A stretch of DNA of 64,000 nucleotides, taken from the IMG/VR virus record IMGVR_UViG_3300020188_000808, positions 62,001-126,000 of that record. One strand, 5' to 3'. Positions 19,601-27,453 of the stretch are shown piece by piece; position 1 is the stretch's first letter; each line of letters begins with the position of its first letter. The position numbers were made by a program, and so were the translations under genes. This stretch comes from a virus. The notes under the pieces were generated by a model. It was not told the DNA's origin and searched no databases. It was given only the letters and a program-made list of their open reading frames with translations.

Positions 19601-19731
19601 GCAGTATGCCCAACATTACAGAAGTAAGTTCTTCCGCCTTGTCTTACAATATCGTCTTTATAGTATAAAGCACCAGTTGTCCAAGTGCCTTTCCATACAA
19701 ATCTAATTCTACCTAGTTTAAATTCAGCCAT
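13609..19731 (-). CDS. Giant fibre-like virion protein (2040 aa) with eight carbohydrate-binding-type repeats and beta-helix
   Basis: It starts MAEFKLGRIRFVWKGTW. Residues ~1-560 carry eight repeats of W....Y..GD.V.YGG..Y.C...H, which resemble chitin-binding type 3/CBM5-12 modules and suggest glycan binding. A right-handed beta-helix of pectate-lyase-like type follows (VFVKTGQYNEVLPIIVPADTAVVGDELRST; NCTVKGLTGTL; GNDSIVANDFTQV). Modules with C-RRD...DLLWDL..GGN and GSGHAVNDTITI motifs are interspersed. The C-terminus has FTANSDSIVPTQKAIKTYI and MHFTGG, shared with the paralog 19773-25097. It is probably a tail fibre or spike. The ribosome site is AGGAAG, with a late motif at 19758-19766. Confidence 0.85.
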   Translation of the reverse strand: MAEFKLGRIRFVWKGTWTTGALYYKDDIVRQGGRTYFCNVGHTASADFTTDESTKWNLFTDGVQWQGDWNSGYNYKQNDIVKYGGYIYICNTAHTSSADGSIEIGLAGILETDQAKWDLFAEGFNWKNVWTISTVYKVNDIVKYGGNLYLCNTAHTGASSQNSDTDGLEADIEKWDIFSKGMDWKTDWSVATRYKVSDTVKYGGKLYICNEGHQSAATASNGLESDQTKWDIVHNGIEYKSVHAINTRYKLNDVVKYGGGLWINTHEHTSSATSLTDDVSAAGHIVTVDTISAADPDRIAGTYNDITGTTSGTGTGHRVNATVDGTGAVTLVVVKGGAGHAPGDTITVGPGSIGGAGTGFTFNVATIETVTQWQTFVPGLEFEDSWSNATAYQIGDFVTYGGYSYIATANNTNVVPFGNAATWDLFTTGFSLKGDYNNATAYKVGDVVRVGGYTYISIQDTTGNRPPNVTYWDRLNEGMSWKDAWADATYYDLGDTVRGINNVNSYICVQAHTSDEVSVQNRPDQDVAGAYWNLLSGGVESGNLTTLGDLVYYGGAGPTRLPIGKAGQVLKVNEAENAPEWAYFGQLDQVYYVGTNGTDGFAPAYGVTIDKPFFSTRWAAEQVRRGPRNPEATYLIERNKQFIQEQTMEFITHSIANNTAPFTSGFTYDAVKCRRDIGIILDALLWDLRHGGNVRMREAALSYISPAGANYVSGQEDETNAAINYAMSLIPSIITNLAPAVNYATLNSVATPVLQITDSTKTAEPNIETTANALTILITDTITAGNTNSLAKKIKPNVSIFVKTGQYNEVLPIIVPADTAVVGDELRSTEISAATAGPTDTNDANLSKIAILRMKAILSDTILNNSVTKTPAGGHLTMDTFGAADASRATGTYTGVTGSSSGTGVVGTFDIAVDGTGAVTSVLVVTAGSGHAVNDTITIADSALGSGGGAAFTMDVATIATGNTRTQDTNVPAGTAAAVETAELLVQDIHDWIDYEVNGAGTKPTVVGQVGRRVDAAYTDTRGKIYANLDFLVDEGFEYIQANNTKDFQEAMASASMQSKCKRDLKEYMKAVLWDLENFGNYYSTLVARWFSNAVNGSLLEDMFYLENGTGLRNCTVKGLTGTLSAPNAYGTKRPTAGAFCSLNPSWGPDDEDAWINTRSPYVQNVTTFGTRCVGMKVDGDIHNGGNDSIVANDFTQVLDEGIGAWVTNLGRAELVSVFSYYGHIGYLAEAGGKIRATNGNSSYGDFGTVAEGVDLTETAIKATVDNRSFDAVIGAVVTDNAGIIHHEYIHAGRDYVPANTTLSYSGDGFGITGLTPTVVTGGVMQIRLTGDDDTFGGADYKTATNTPQTGDTTSITISNTDASLSAAYTGMAVFLVGGTGAGQYGYIDTYNAGTKIANIKKYSDDTAGWDVTVPGQAVEAELDNTTQYSIEPRVNISAPGNDGSTATAQAVARAKVADGKISEVRIIHPGASYTTPPTVTFTDPNNTLDAPLEVFVADGVLAQPTFASRGTGWTAATATVSDAGFSKDITGVTFTANPFAYTLLTDNKEFIKDEVIAWIDNQIANAGSSTLWNAFTYDKSSWESNVGEYVDALAHDIKFGGTKESIKAARSYWIGVNTTLPGRQSQKLAAYEFMRTLLNSYILINTTYTTLQSPVVTTQTTNANNAEAGAITLAGELIDIINEGLINGLDSLPKDGGTGILNITVATHGLVDGDKVLINGVGGTTQLNGNSYYVKVIDGDTLQLYLDVYRLFPAVLTLGSPYIVNGTIAYGAGYRDAKQDGKYIQVEGMESIPQAGANVEFASLPGTFFKLVSVTQLTGSSPYSALLQISPNMALDDAPIHGDNIEMRIRYSQCRLTGHDYLDIGTGGFTTTNYPGTPTTPADPNDEAVEGGGGRVFFTSTDQDGNFRVGDLFSVEQATGIATLNADAFSISGLQELQLGAVALGGAGATVNEFSTDGTFTANSDSIVPTQKAIKTYITSQIGGGASELNVNSVTAGVINIQGNTITTTTGVLINTTAQMHFTGGVSGSPVAMQQFILS

Positions 19732-19757
19732 TTTTTCTTCCTACATGCATGTTATAT

Positions 19758-19766
19758 GTATTTATC
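19758..19766 (-). promoter_or_regulatory. Late promoter motif GATAAATAC
   Basis: Located between the two giant fibre genes, 26 nt upstream of the start at 19731. Confidence 0.6.
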
Positions 19767-19772
19767 ATTTGT

Positions 19773-22700
19773 TTATATTCCCCCCGGACCGTAGCCATTT
19801 TCGCCACCATCATAGAAGCCATCACTTCCTTCAAAGTCGTCTTGACTTTCAGTTAGCATCATTGTATCCATATTGCCGTTAAAGTATGCTTGTGCCATCA
19901 TCATACCACTTGGTATCTTAGTAAAGTGCATAGGTACCGGAATATTAATAGCTAATCCACCTGTATTTGATATGTGATTTAAATCACTAAATTTACAAGT
20001 ACCTGCTGTAACTGCGTTTGCCGCTACGTTTGAACCACCACCACTAATTCTACTCTGTAAATAAGCCGCAATAGCCTTCTGTGTTGGTACAATGTTATTA
20101 CTATTAGCAACAAATGTTTGTTCTTTTGAGAATTCTCTAATTACAGCATTTGTTCCACCTAATATAAACGCACCAAGTCTAAGTTCGTCTAGTCCTTCTA
20201 GGTTAAACTGTGAAGCATTAATAGTAACAATACCTGTACTTTGCTCAACTTTAAATAATTCGCCAACTCTAAAGTTACCATCTTGGTCTGTAGAAGCGTA
20301 GAATACTCTACCACCGTTGTACTCTTGAGCTTCATATGATTGCTCTGGTGGATTAATATTACCATACCCGTCTGTATATAACAATGGATATGCAGTATCT
20401 GCAAAGTTACCTGTACCAATGTCTAAGAAATCATGGAATGTTAATCGTACCTGACTATAGTTCTGTCTAATATTTGCCGGAGTAGCATGTTCTGGTGATT
20501 CTTGCACTCCCATATTAGGACTAATTGTAAGTTTTGCAACTGCATTAGGAGCCGCACCTGACAATATTGTAGCAGTACCAACTTTATAAATTACATCATT
20601 AATACCATCAACTCTAAAGTTATCACCCGGACTTGGAATTAGTGTTAAATCACTAACAATAATTTCTCCGCCAATTTGGAATAAATCTGCATAGCCGTCA
20701 CCGGTAATTGTTACTTGGTTAAATTTAGTATACAATGCACCTCTGTTTGTAAAGTTAGGTTGTCCTAACACTCTATTTTTAATTCTAACTTGATACGTTA
20801 CTTCTGTAGTTTTTTGTGTATCATGAATATGCAATGAGGGTGGTACCCCTACATTATAACCACTACCTGGATCAGTCATTGTAAATGATTCAATGCGTCC
20901 TGTTGTTACAGGGAACGCTCTCATTTTTGCTTTAGCACCATATTTAATTGCCGCTAAGTTTGCTGTTGCCGTTGCAGGACTAATCATAAATCTTGGTCCA
21001 CTTGTTAGTGTCATTGGACTAATCTTTGGTCTATAGTTTTGTGCATTTAATAAAGGTATAGCAGGTTTACTATTCCAAACATGACCACCATCACCGTATA
21101 AAATATCTCCTTGCACACTGATTGCCATAAACAATCCATCACTATATGCAAGACCAAATACTCGTGTTCCAATAAAGTTTGGATCTGAAACAATTAACCA
21201 TTCTGAGTTTAATGCTCCAGTGTCTTTGGCTGTAAAGCTAATGTAGAATGTACTGTTTAATCCAAACGAAGCACTAGTAGTACCTGCTACGGAATTAATC
21301 ATTGTAGTTGAAGGATCAAATACAAATGTAGCAGTTCCGTTTGGTTGACATGCCGCTACAAATCTTCCATTACCAAATGCAAACCCTGTTACGTTATATG
21401 TTGTTGGACAAACTCTAGTTGCAGTAGTCCAACTTTGGCCATCGTTAATACTTTCAATAGCGGTTCCGTCTTCTTTGACAATCATCCATTTACCATTTCC
21501 GTAAGCTAAGAATTTTTGTCCTGTTCCAAATCCTGTATTAGTATAAGTCCAAGCAGTTCCGTCTGTTGTAGTAATTGCAATTTCATCACTATCGTCTGCT
21601 ATTGCTATAACTGTGTGCGAAGTTGTTGAATATGATCCTTCAACTATACTTACATAGTTGTGTGCATTAATAGAGTATGCTGTTGAACCCCATGCTGTAC
21701 CAGCAGTTGACAAGTTAGCTTTGCTACCATTGCCTAGTGCAATAAAGTATTTTAATTTACCTTTACATTTGACAATACAATTTGGTCTTACAAAGTCAGC
21801 ATCAATGATCGCCGCTGTCCATTGATCGCCTGCTTCGTTACTGTAAATAGCTTTGTCATCTCCTGTTGAAGGAAATGCAACCATTGTTGTTCCTGTTGCT
21901 GAGAAACAATCCTGCCAAGCAGTTGCTCCGTATCCTGTAGCAAAACCTTCTTCTGCATATGGAGGAGCTTCAACTTCCATTCTTGATTCAATTCTATAAG
22001 TTGTTGATCCGTCTAGTGTTGTTGTAATTGGCCAACCTGGAACTAAATGGTCCCAACCACGTTTGCCATCTGACTCGCGTAGTACATTAATCTTTTTAGT
22101 TGTAGTAAAGTATTCGTCAATTATTCCAAACTGTCCAACGCCTTCACCTTCTTCAATGATAATCTTCATTGATTCGCTAATTGCGTTTACTTGAAAAGTT
22201 AAGTTTCCGCCGCCAAAATTACCAATGTCACTATCAAGTATAGTAATAGTGTCGCCAACTCTATGACTGTGGCCACCGTTTGTAATTGTAACAGTTGGAG
22301 TTCCTGTACCGTCAATAGTAATTGTAAACGTACCTACAGTATCTTTTGCAAACGGGTTATCTGATGTTGCAGTAACTCCTGTATATGTGTACGGAGCATC
22401 AAGAACGTTACCAACCCAACCTGGATTTGCACCCGGTAATCCTGTAATCGCTGTTATTGCTCTACCAACATAATATTCTGGTCCGTTGTTATCTGACTGT
22501 GCAATAGTAATTGAAATACTATCACCGCCTTGTGCAGAGTTTCTTATACCTGTAATATGTCCTCTACCACCTGGTGTACTTGAATCACCTGGATCAAGTA
22601 ATCTAACTTCACTAATTGCACCGTTTCTTACATCTGTTGATGTATTATCAACTCCAACACCACTACCTGAACCTGTAATTGCAAAGTTTGCATTAGTATA

Positions 22701-25097
22701 TTCTTCACCTGCGTGTGTAAATCCTAGTGCAAAAATTTGGTTAGCGTTACTGTAAACTGTTGGTGCTTTTGCATTATAATATCTGTTGTTAATAGTTGCT
22801 GTAATTGGAGTTTCACTTACTAATTCTCCTTCAGCAAACGATCCATATTTTCCGTATGAGTTGTTACCATTAGTAGCACGTAGCTTTCCACCTGCTGTAC
22901 AATAATAACCAATATGACAATAATATGTAAACACAGATACAAGCTCTGCTCTACCGTCTTTGTTAGCCCATACACCAATACCATCACTAATAACTTGTGT
23001 AAAGTCGTTAGCAACAATTGATTTGTTTCCGCTGTTGTGCAAAGCACCGTCAATTTTTAATCCAACACAAGCAGTACCAATAGTTGTTACGTTTTGTACA
23101 TATGTTGATTTAGATGTAATCCACACACTTGAGTCGCCTGGTCCTGAACCTGGATCAAGTGCAACAAATGCTCCACTTGCTGGAACTTGTGCTCCATAAG
23201 TATCTGGAGTTCCTAGTGTACCTGTTAGTCCTTCAAGAGTCATATTTCTAATTCCACAACCATTTCTAACTTGGAACATATCTTGACTTTCAGAACCTTC
23301 TTTTGGTCTAACTGTAGTACTTCTTAATTCGTCGCCAACAACAGCAACGCCTGCTGGAACTTTAATAGGAAGAACTTCTTCGTAAATCCCTGTGCTAACA
23401 AAAATTGTTGCTGGTGCTCTATTAGCTTGATCTGCTAAAATATATTGTGTGGCATATTTAATTGTTCTAAACGGACTTGTTGGTGCTAATCCAGCACCAG
23501 ACACATCATGGCCCGAAGTTGCAACATAGAATACTTTAGCTACTTGTCCTAATGCTTCCCATTGTGCGGAATCGTCAATAACTTTTATTGCATCTCCACT
23601 ATTACCAATAGCAAGTCTTTCGTGAGTAGTTCCGTTGTGTGTTCTAAGATCACCTCTGTATTCCATTACGTTGCCAGGAGCACCTTGAATATGTTTAACC
23701 CAGTAACTATTTGTAGAATCTAGTGCTGGTTCAACCAATGATGAATCGTCAGCTTCGTGTGCTTGAATACATTTCCAAGTAGTACCTGCTTGAACTACAA
23801 TATCACCTAATACATAATCAGCTGTTTCAATCCATTCACCTCTGTATGCTACTCCAGTTATTACTAACTGCCAATACATTGAAACACTACCGTTTAAACT
23901 TCTAGTCTCACCTGGATCGTAGTATCCTTCGCTTTCAGGATCTAATGCATCTGGTTTTTGGTTAAGACTGTCTTGTACAGCAATATAAACAAAGCCACCG
24001 TTTCTAACTACTTCACCTGTTTTGTATGCTGTTGAAGCTGACCATTCGCCCTTCATTGCATAACCGGTAATTACTAATTCCCAATCATATAATCCTTGTA
24101 AACTTTCACCTTCGTAGAAAACACCAGTTACACTTGGAGGACTACCTAAGTTGTTTGTCATTGATGTATAGGTATATCCACCATAACGTACAATGTCACC
24201 TGGTTGGTAACTTGTAGAATTACTCCACTCTGCTTCAAATCCTAATCCTGGTAACCAAAGATCAAATTTACTTTCGTCAAATGTTGCTAATGATGCATGA
24301 AATTCTTTACATCTCCACATTGATGGTCCGTATCTAACTAAATCACCAACTTTATATCTTGTTCCTGAAGAGTCGCCGTTGTCTTGCCAAAACCCTGTGT
24401 ACTCAATTCCGTGTAGTACAACGTCCCATTTAGTAAGATCGTCTTCTAATCCTAAAAGTGCAGTTTCTGCAGAGGTATGTCCTTCATTACATCTATAAAC
24501 AATAGCACCATATTTTACAACATCGTCATCTTTGTATCTTGTATTAGGAGCCCAGTCAATTCTATAATTATTACCTTGAAATACAGTTTCCCATTTGTCT
24601 TGGTCTTGTTCAAGTCCAGCAATAGTAGAACTAGAAGTATGTTCTTGAATAGCTTTGTAAACAATTCCACCGTAACGTACAACGTCACCAATTCTATATC
24701 TTGTTAATGCTGACCATTGTGCGGACCAATTAGGCGTTGATGCATATGCTAAAAGTTTATCAACATCATCTGTAATACCATCTGTAGCACTACTTCCTGA
24801 AACGTGTTCGTCAGTTACACGATAAATTACACCATTATATTTGACTAAATCGTTAATTCTATATCTAGTTTCAATTTGCCAATTGCCTCTCCATTGGCGA
24901 CCGTCTGCCATCAGCAACCATTTAGGTGTTGCCGCAGTTAAATCTGTTTCAAAACTAGTTTGATCTGATAAGTGACCAACCATACAAACATAAACGTTAC
25001 CGCCATGTCTAATAATATCATCTTTGATATATGTTGCGCCTGCAAGCCAAACGTTTTTCCAAGTATATCTTATTCGTGCTAGATTAAATTCAGCCAT
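19773..25097 (-). CDS. Giant fibre-like virion protein (1774 aa), paralog with Asp-box segment
   Basis: It starts MAEFNLARIRYTWKNVW. Eight W...Y..GD.V.YGG..Y repeats fill residues ~1-480, then a beta-helix closely similar to that of 13609-19731 (VSTGIYEEVLPIKVPAGVAVVGDELRST; NMTLEGLTGTLG; NKSIVANDFTQV). Unlike the paralog it contains a stretch with four Asp-box-like motifs (SNEAGDQWT, TTTDGTAWT, SINDGQSWT, YGDGGHVWN) between repeats such as AYGNGKWMIV. This looks like a BNR/sialidase-type propeller. It ends with VPTQKAIAAYL, PMHFTKIPSG and an acidic/Gly tail. It overlaps the upstream gene (TAATG). It is probably a second fibre with different binding specificity. Confidence 0.85.
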   Translation of the reverse strand: MAEFNLARIRYTWKNVWLAGATYIKDDIIRHGGNVYVCMVGHLSDQTSFETDLTAATPKWLLMADGRQWRGNWQIETRYRINDLVKYNGVIYRVTDEHVSGSSATDGITDDVDKLLAYASTPNWSAQWSALTRYRIGDVVRYGGIVYKAIQEHTSSSTIAGLEQDQDKWETVFQGNNYRIDWAPNTRYKDDDVVKYGAIVYRCNEGHTSAETALLGLEDDLTKWDVVLHGIEYTGFWQDNGDSSGTRYKVGDLVRYGPSMWRCKEFHASLATFDESKFDLWLPGLGFEAEWSNSTSYQPGDIVRYGGYTYTSMTNNLGSPPSVTGVFYEGESLQGLYDWELVITGYAMKGEWSASTAYKTGEVVRNGGFVYIAVQDSLNQKPDALDPESEGYYDPGETRSLNGSVSMYWQLVITGVAYRGEWIETADYVLGDIVVQAGTTWKCIQAHEADDSSLVEPALDSTNSYWVKHIQGAPGNVMEYRGDLRTHNGTTHERLAIGNSGDAIKVIDDSAQWEALGQVAKVFYVATSGHDVSGAGLAPTSPFRTIKYATQYILADQANRAPATIFVSTGIYEEVLPIKVPAGVAVVGDELRSTTVRPKEGSESQDMFQVRNGCGIRNMTLEGLTGTLGTPDTYGAQVPASGAFVALDPGSGPGDSSVWITSKSTYVQNVTTIGTACVGLKIDGALHNSGNKSIVANDFTQVISDGIGVWANKDGRAELVSVFTYYCHIGYYCTAGGKLRATNGNNSYGKYGSFAEGELVSETPITATINNRYYNAKAPTVYSNANQIFALGFTHAGEEYTNANFAITGSGSGVGVDNTSTDVRNGAISEVRLLDPGDSSTPGGRGHITGIRNSAQGGDSISITIAQSDNNGPEYYVGRAITAITGLPGANPGWVGNVLDAPYTYTGVTATSDNPFAKDTVGTFTITIDGTGTPTVTITNGGHSHRVGDTITILDSDIGNFGGGNLTFQVNAISESMKIIIEEGEGVGQFGIIDEYFTTTKKINVLRESDGKRGWDHLVPGWPITTTLDGSTTYRIESRMEVEAPPYAEEGFATGYGATAWQDCFSATGTTMVAFPSTGDDKAIYSNEAGDQWTAAIIDADFVRPNCIVKCKGKLKYFIALGNGSKANLSTAGTAWGSTAYSINAHNYVSIVEGSYSTTSHTVIAIADDSDEIAITTTDGTAWTYTNTGFGTGQKFLAYGNGKWMIVKEDGTAIESINDGQSWTTATRVCPTTYNVTGFAFGNGRFVAACQPNGTATFVFDPSTTMINSVAGTTSASFGLNSTFYISFTAKDTGALNSEWLIVSDPNFIGTRVFGLAYSDGLFMAISVQGDILYGDGGHVWNSKPAIPLLNAQNYRPKISPMTLTSGPRFMISPATATANLAAIKYGAKAKMRAFPVTTGRIESFTMTDPGSGYNVGVPPSLHIHDTQKTTEVTYQVRIKNRVLGQPNFTNRGALYTKFNQVTITGDGYADLFQIGGEIIVSDLTLIPSPGDNFRVDGINDVIYKVGTATILSGAAPNAVAKLTISPNMGVQESPEHATPANIRQNYSQVRLTFHDFLDIGTGNFADTAYPLLYTDGYGNINPPEQSYEAQEYNGGRVFYASTDQDGNFRVGELFKVEQSTGIVTINASQFNLEGLDELRLGAFILGGTNAVIREFSKEQTFVANSNNIVPTQKAIAAYLQSRISGGGSNVAANAVTAGTCKFSDLNHISNTGGLAINIPVPMHFTKIPSGMMMAQAYFNGNMDTMMLTESQDDFEGSDGFYDGGENGYGPGGI

Positions 25098-25495
25098 TAT
25101 CCTGAGTATCCTGTCGGGTTAGTTCCAAACGGTAAATGATCAGCTGATGCATTTTCATCGTATGTATATTTTGTATTAATTCTTAGGACTAATTCACCTT
25201 CTTCATTAACATAATAATAAATGTTTTTTTCGTCCCATCTCATTTGCTCATATACTAAGTTATCAAAAACTAGTACATGATTAGGATTTCTTCCTTCAAA
25301 GAAATCTTCGCCAGTTTGGAAGTCAGCAAAGTTACCGTCTGGTCCACCTGGTCTGTTCATTTGGATTGAATCTGATGGACTAGCAACGTCAACCTTAGCA
25401 ACAAACAATGCACCATCGTCATCTCTACGAAGTGCGTAAAAATATCTATCTCCTGTTTGTCCTTCTAAAGGTGCTTGACCTACATACTGTACCAT
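25097..25495 (-). CDS. Conserved small virion-cluster protein
   Basis: 132 residues. MVQYVGQAPLEGQTGDRYFYALRRDDDGALFVAKVD..., with acidic and aromatic segments (EKNIYYYVNEEGELVLRIN). No signature recognised. Its stop overlaps the start of the giant fibre gene, and its start overlaps the stop of 25495-25824 (TAATG coupling), so it is translated with the fibre operon. A virion or assembly role is inferred from context only. Confidence 0.7.
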   Translation of the reverse strand: MVQYVGQAPLEGQTGDRYFYALRRDDDGALFVAKVDVASPSDSIQMNRPGGPDGNFADFQTGEDFFEGRNPNHVLVFDNLVYEQMRWDEKNIYYYVNEEGELVLRINTKYTYDENASADHLPFGTNPTGYSG

Positions 25496-25824
25496 TATAC
25501 AATCTCCACGTAACTTAAAATTACATCAACAGCATCATCTTGATCTGCTGTTATTACAACTTCGTTATTTCCTGGCAGTACTAATTTTTCACCGCCGTTA
25601 ATTGCACGTAATGATGCGTTTGGTGCAATCATTACATCTTTAATATAATATCCTAATACACTAGTATCATCTTTTACTTGAATACTAATTCTAGTGTTAC
25701 CGTCTAGCAAGTTTGCAATACTCAGTCCAATAGCAGTAACTTTACTTGCCGGTGGAACTGTTAGTATTGTGATAGGTTGTGTTCCTACACTTTTTTCTAC
25801 TTTATTTTTAAAAAACGTTGCCAT
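25495..25824 (-). CDS. Small beta-sandwich virion protein
   Basis: 109 residues. ITILTVPPASKVTAIGLSIANLLDGNTRISIQVKD ... LRAINGGEKLVLPGNNEVVI. It has the same length and pattern as 13276-13596 and 29440-29772. The ribosome site is weak. It lies 11 nt after the fibre gene 25836-27311. Confidence 0.7.
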   Translation of the reverse strand: MATFFKNKVEKSVGTQPITILTVPPASKVTAIGLSIANLLDGNTRISIQVKDDTSVLGYYIKDVMIAPNASLRAINGGEKLVLPGNNEVVITADQDDAVDVILSYVEIV

Positions 25825-25835
25825 AACTTATATCT

Positions 25836-27311
25836 TTATCCCATACTCAAAACTAATTCTAATGCAATATTTTGTGCGTCTGTTTGCGAAACTGATCCTG
25901 AACTACCTGCTACTGAATCCCACTGAGTGCCATCGTATATTTCTAAACGTCCATCAGTTGTATTCCATCTCATCATACCAATTACTGGACTAGGGTGTCT
26001 TTGTGATCCTGTTCCAACTGGTACAACAAATCCGTCTGTGCCTGCAATTTCAAAGTAGCCAGTTCCTGTGCTACTAAACGTTGTTACTGCATCTGTACTA
26101 GTGTTATTTATTGTACTTCCACTGATATTAATATTGTCTATTTGTACACCACCAGTGCCGTTTGGTGCTAAAATAAGGTCAGTATCAGGTGTTGTTGTAC
26201 TAATTGTTTGTCCGTCAATGCTAATACTATCAATTTGTAGTTTAGCAACATTAAATTCTGTTTGTGTAATACTAGCAATTTCTGTTCCACCAGCATAAAA
26301 ACGTATAGTATCGTCATTTGCTCCTGGAGTTAATTCAGCTGTAATATATGTATCTGCGTCTAAGTCATATACACCAGTTAACACTACCCAGTTACCATCG
26401 TAACCTTCAAACTTTGAAGTAGTTGTATTATAGCGTATCATACCTACAGCCGGTACGCTTGGTCTTTGTGCAGTTGTACCTGCTGGTATTCTAATAGATC
26501 CTGTGCCGTCAATGTCAACAACACCTGTTGATGGTGCAAGTGTGATATCATTTATTGAACTAATTCTGCTACCTTTAAGTACAAAATCGTCAATAATAAC
26601 ACTACCGTTACCAGCATATCTTAATTCTAAATCAGCATTTGAAACTGTGTTTTGAATAACACCAGTATCAATTTGTATATCATCTATGTATGCACTTGTA
26701 GCGTGTATACTGTTCCATGTTTCAGCTGTGGTTCCTAAATTGTATGTTGCTGTCTGTGATGGTAATAAATCACTTGTAATACCTGCAACAATATTAATAG
26801 TATCATTTTCGTCATCACCAATAGTAACATTACCGCCAATGGTAATATCACCTGTTGCTGAAACATTGCCTGTAACATCTAAATTACCTGTAACTAATGC
26901 ATCGCCTGTAACGTTTACTTTACCAGTTCCGTCTGGAATGATATCTATATCTGCGTTTGAAACTGTTGTGCTGATTACATTGGTGTCAAAGCGTAAATCA
27001 TCAACATCAAATGTTTTTAATGCTGTTACCTTGTCAGATCCAACTGTAGTAAGATTAAGTGTATTTGCAATAGTACTGATTGTATTGCCATTAATTCTAA
27101 CATCACCTACATATGCTGTACCTGATGAAATTAAATCTATTGATCTTGCTGTTCCGTTAATATCTAAATCGTATTGAGGAGATGCAGTCTTAATGCCGAC
27201 TCGACTGTTGTTAACATCCAAATAAAGTAAATCCGTTTCAAAAGCTAAGTCTACTCCATTACGAAGAAGATTTGACTTCAAAAGCGGACCAGTAATACGA
27301 CCTACAGCCAC
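25836..27311 (-). CDS. Fibre-like virion protein, GTG start
   Basis: 491 residues beginning at GTG 27311 with AGGAGAAAAAG before it; the preceding in-frame sequence offers no better start. The N-terminus (AVGRITGPLLKSNLLRNGVDLAFETDLL....SRVGI) is shared with 27454-28905. The body has repeats of the form NADI.I.P.GTG.V.V and GDITIGGNVTIGD, typical of trimeric fibre shafts. Two R.P...A.GM.R(Y/W)NT....EGYDG-W segments are typical of fibre and neck-whisker proteins. A 110-nt leader with possible structure precedes it. Confidence 0.8.
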   Translation of the reverse strand: MAVGRITGPLLKSNLLRNGVDLAFETDLLYLDVNNSRVGIKTASPQYDLDINGTARSIDLISSGTAYVGDVRINGNTISTIANTLNLTTVGSDKVTALKTFDVDDLRFDTNVISTTVSNADIDIIPDGTGKVNVTGDALVTGNLDVTGNVSATGDITIGGNVTIGDDENDTINIVAGITSDLLPSQTATYNLGTTAETWNSIHATSAYIDDIQIDTGVIQNTVSNADLELRYAGNGSVIIDDFVLKGSRISSINDITLAPSTGVVDIDGTGSIRIPAGTTAQRPSVPAVGMIRYNTTTSKFEGYDGNWVVLTGVYDLDADTYITAELTPGANDDTIRFYAGGTEIASITQTEFNVAKLQIDSISIDGQTISTTTPDTDLILAPNGTGGVQIDNINISGSTINNTSTDAVTTFSSTGTGYFEIAGTDGFVVPVGTGSQRHPSPVIGMMRWNTTDGRLEIYDGTQWDSVAGSSGSVSQTDAQNIALELVLSMG

Positions 27312-27434
27312 CTTTTTCTCCTAATACGGGGATCCTGTCCCTCCAACCACCTTACTTTGCGGGTTGACCACAGTAATGTCCCACAGCACGGTGATCGGTA
27401 TCTCTCCTCTCACTGGTCTTGTACTATGTTATAT
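27312..27434 (-). promoter_or_regulatory. Long, relatively GC-rich 5' leader of the 25836-27311 gene
   Basis: Unlike other gaps here, the sequence between the late motif (27435-27443) and the GTG start is long and GC-richer, with local complementarity (GACCA near the 5' end, TGGTC downstream; CTGTGG twice). No small ORF is evident. It could be a structured leader that controls translation. No known riboswitch class was recognised. Confidence 0.35.
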
Positions 27435-27443
27435 GTATTTATC
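27435..27443 (-). promoter_or_regulatory. Late promoter motif GATAAATAC
   Basis: Motif upstream of the leader and gene 25836-27311. Confidence 0.55.
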
Positions 27444-27453
27444 GATTTTGGAA

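Noticed and set aside
13609-19731. CRISPR-like regularity from repeats in the giant fibre genes
   Set aside because: Repeats are coding, diverged and of domain length, with no short identical direct repeats and spacers.
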